The notes below the pieces were generated by a model. That model saw nothing but the letters and a program-made list of their open reading frames with translations, was not told the DNA's origin and ran no database searches. From an uncultured Candidatus Udaeobacter sp. (GTDB lineage: Bacteria > Verrucomicrobiota > Verrucomicrobiia > Chthoniobacterales > UBA10450), in NCBI GenBank assembly GCA_955652715.1, contig CATPBS010000289.1, positions 1 through 6,029 on the forward strand: a stretch of DNA of 6,029 nt, read 5' to 3'. The position numbers and the translations under genes are program-made. Of the stretch, positions 5,520 to 6,029 are shown one piece after another. Numbering within the stretch: the stretch's first letter is position 1; each line of letters starts with the position of its first letter.

Positions 5520-6029
5520 ATGCAGATGAGGAGAAGGCCCAATCACGTTTCCATCCGCGCCGGTCAGGTCGAGTTTGTCAAAGTCAATACTGATGCCTGG
5601 AGATGGCGCGATGTTTATCGCTGGCTACTAGGATTAAGCTGGCCGCGATTCGCGGCGTTCGTCGCCACTGTCTATATCGGGCTCAATCTGCTCTTCGCCG
5701 CGCTTTATAGCCTCCAGCAAGGCAGCATCGCCGGCAGCACTGGTGGGCATTGGTTTTTCGATTGCTTTTTCTTCAGCATCCAAACGCTGGCCACTGTGGG
5801 CTACGGCCACATGTACCCGCAAACGCTTTATGGCCACATCGTCAGCACAATCGAAATCATGACCGGCGTGTTTTTGCTCGCCGTCATGACCGGATTGATT
5901 TTCGTCCGTTTCTCGCGACCGATTGCGCGCGTCGTATTTAGCCGGTCAATCGTAATCGCTCCCTTGAATGGCCACCCCACGCTGATGGTGCGTGTTGGCA
6001 ACGAGAATCAACACAGCATGGTCGAAGCC
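5520..6029 (+). CDS. Inward-rectifier potassium channel (KirBac type), 3' end beyond window
   Basis: The first 170 residues of an inner-membrane K+ channel. An amphipathic slide-helix region WRWRDVYRWLLGLSWPRF (27-44) leads into transmembrane helix 1 (about 44-64). The pore helix is FFDCFFFSIQTLA (79-91), the selectivity filter TVGYG (92-96), and helix 2 about 107-130. RFSRPIARVVFS (130-141) then starts the cytoplasmic domain, with NGHPTLMVRVGNENQHSMVEA typical of Kir beta-sheet domains. KirBac proteins are usually around 300 residues, so roughly the second half is missing because the window ends, not because the gene is broken. A TAG at 5517 immediately precedes the ATG at 5520, so the start is there or at the second ATG, 5526. 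Neither has a convincing Shine-Dalgarno; GAGGAGAAGG lies just inside the gene. It follows the hydrolase stop by 11 bases and probably shares its transcript. Confidence 0.93.
   Translation, partial: MQMRRRPNHVSIRAGQVEFVKVNTDAWRWRDVYRWLLGLSWPRFAAFVATVYIGLNLLFAALYSLQQGSIAGSTGGHWFFDCFFFSIQTLATVGYGHMYPQTLYGHIVSTIEIMTGVFLLAVMTGLIFVRFSRPIARVVFSRSIVIAPLNGHPTLMVRVGNENQHSMVEA

Overview
The window looks like a piece of chromosome from a moderately GC-rich Gram-negative bacterium, most likely a soil-type member of Verrucomicrobiota. That placement is an inference from the resemblance of several proteins (short MurQ, lmo0937-type mini-protein, ankyrin/L,D-transpeptidase fusion, CPBP-type N-terminus, KirBac-type channel) to what I know from that group. 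No rRNA or other marker gene is present to prove it. Most starts have no clear Shine-Dalgarno sequence. I see no tRNA, rRNA, CRISPR array, insertion sequence or phage gene.

Layout, left to right. (1) 32-907 (+): murQ, the etherase that recycles N-acetylmuramic acid 6-phosphate. (2) 1020-1169 and 1180-1401 (+): two very small membrane proteins, the first a 49-residue lmo0937-type protein with a good ribosome binding site, the second a 73-residue two-helix protein. (3) 1398-2858 (-): an HtrA/Do-type periplasmic serine protease with signal peptide, complete catalytic triad and two PDZ domains. It converges on the small gene, and the two stop codons share one CTAG. (4) 3004-4296 (+): a membrane-anchored or secreted protein fusing ankyrin repeats to a C-terminal L,D-transpeptidase domain, divergent from htrA across a 145-base gap with a consensus TATAAT. 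(5) 4432-4810 (+): a broken gene that seems to be the two ends of a CPBP-family membrane protease with the catalytic middle missing and a frameshift inside. (6) 4912-5508 (+): a KANL3/Tex30-like alpha/beta hydrolase. (7) 5520 to the window edge (+): an inward-rectifier (KirBac-type) potassium channel, closely spaced behind the hydrolase and cut by the window end.

The common theme is the cell envelope: MurQ recycles muropeptide sugar, the L,D-transpeptidase domain would act on peptidoglycan, HtrA does protein quality control in the periplasm, and the small proteins and the channel sit in membranes. This is neighbourhood co-occurrence rather than one obvious operon, since strands alternate and only 1020-1401 and 4912-6029 look co-transcribed. 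I found no convincing new multi-gene system. The points most worth a second look are the ankyrin/L,D-transpeptidase fusion, the decayed CPBP gene, the shared stop codon and the 49-residue gene.
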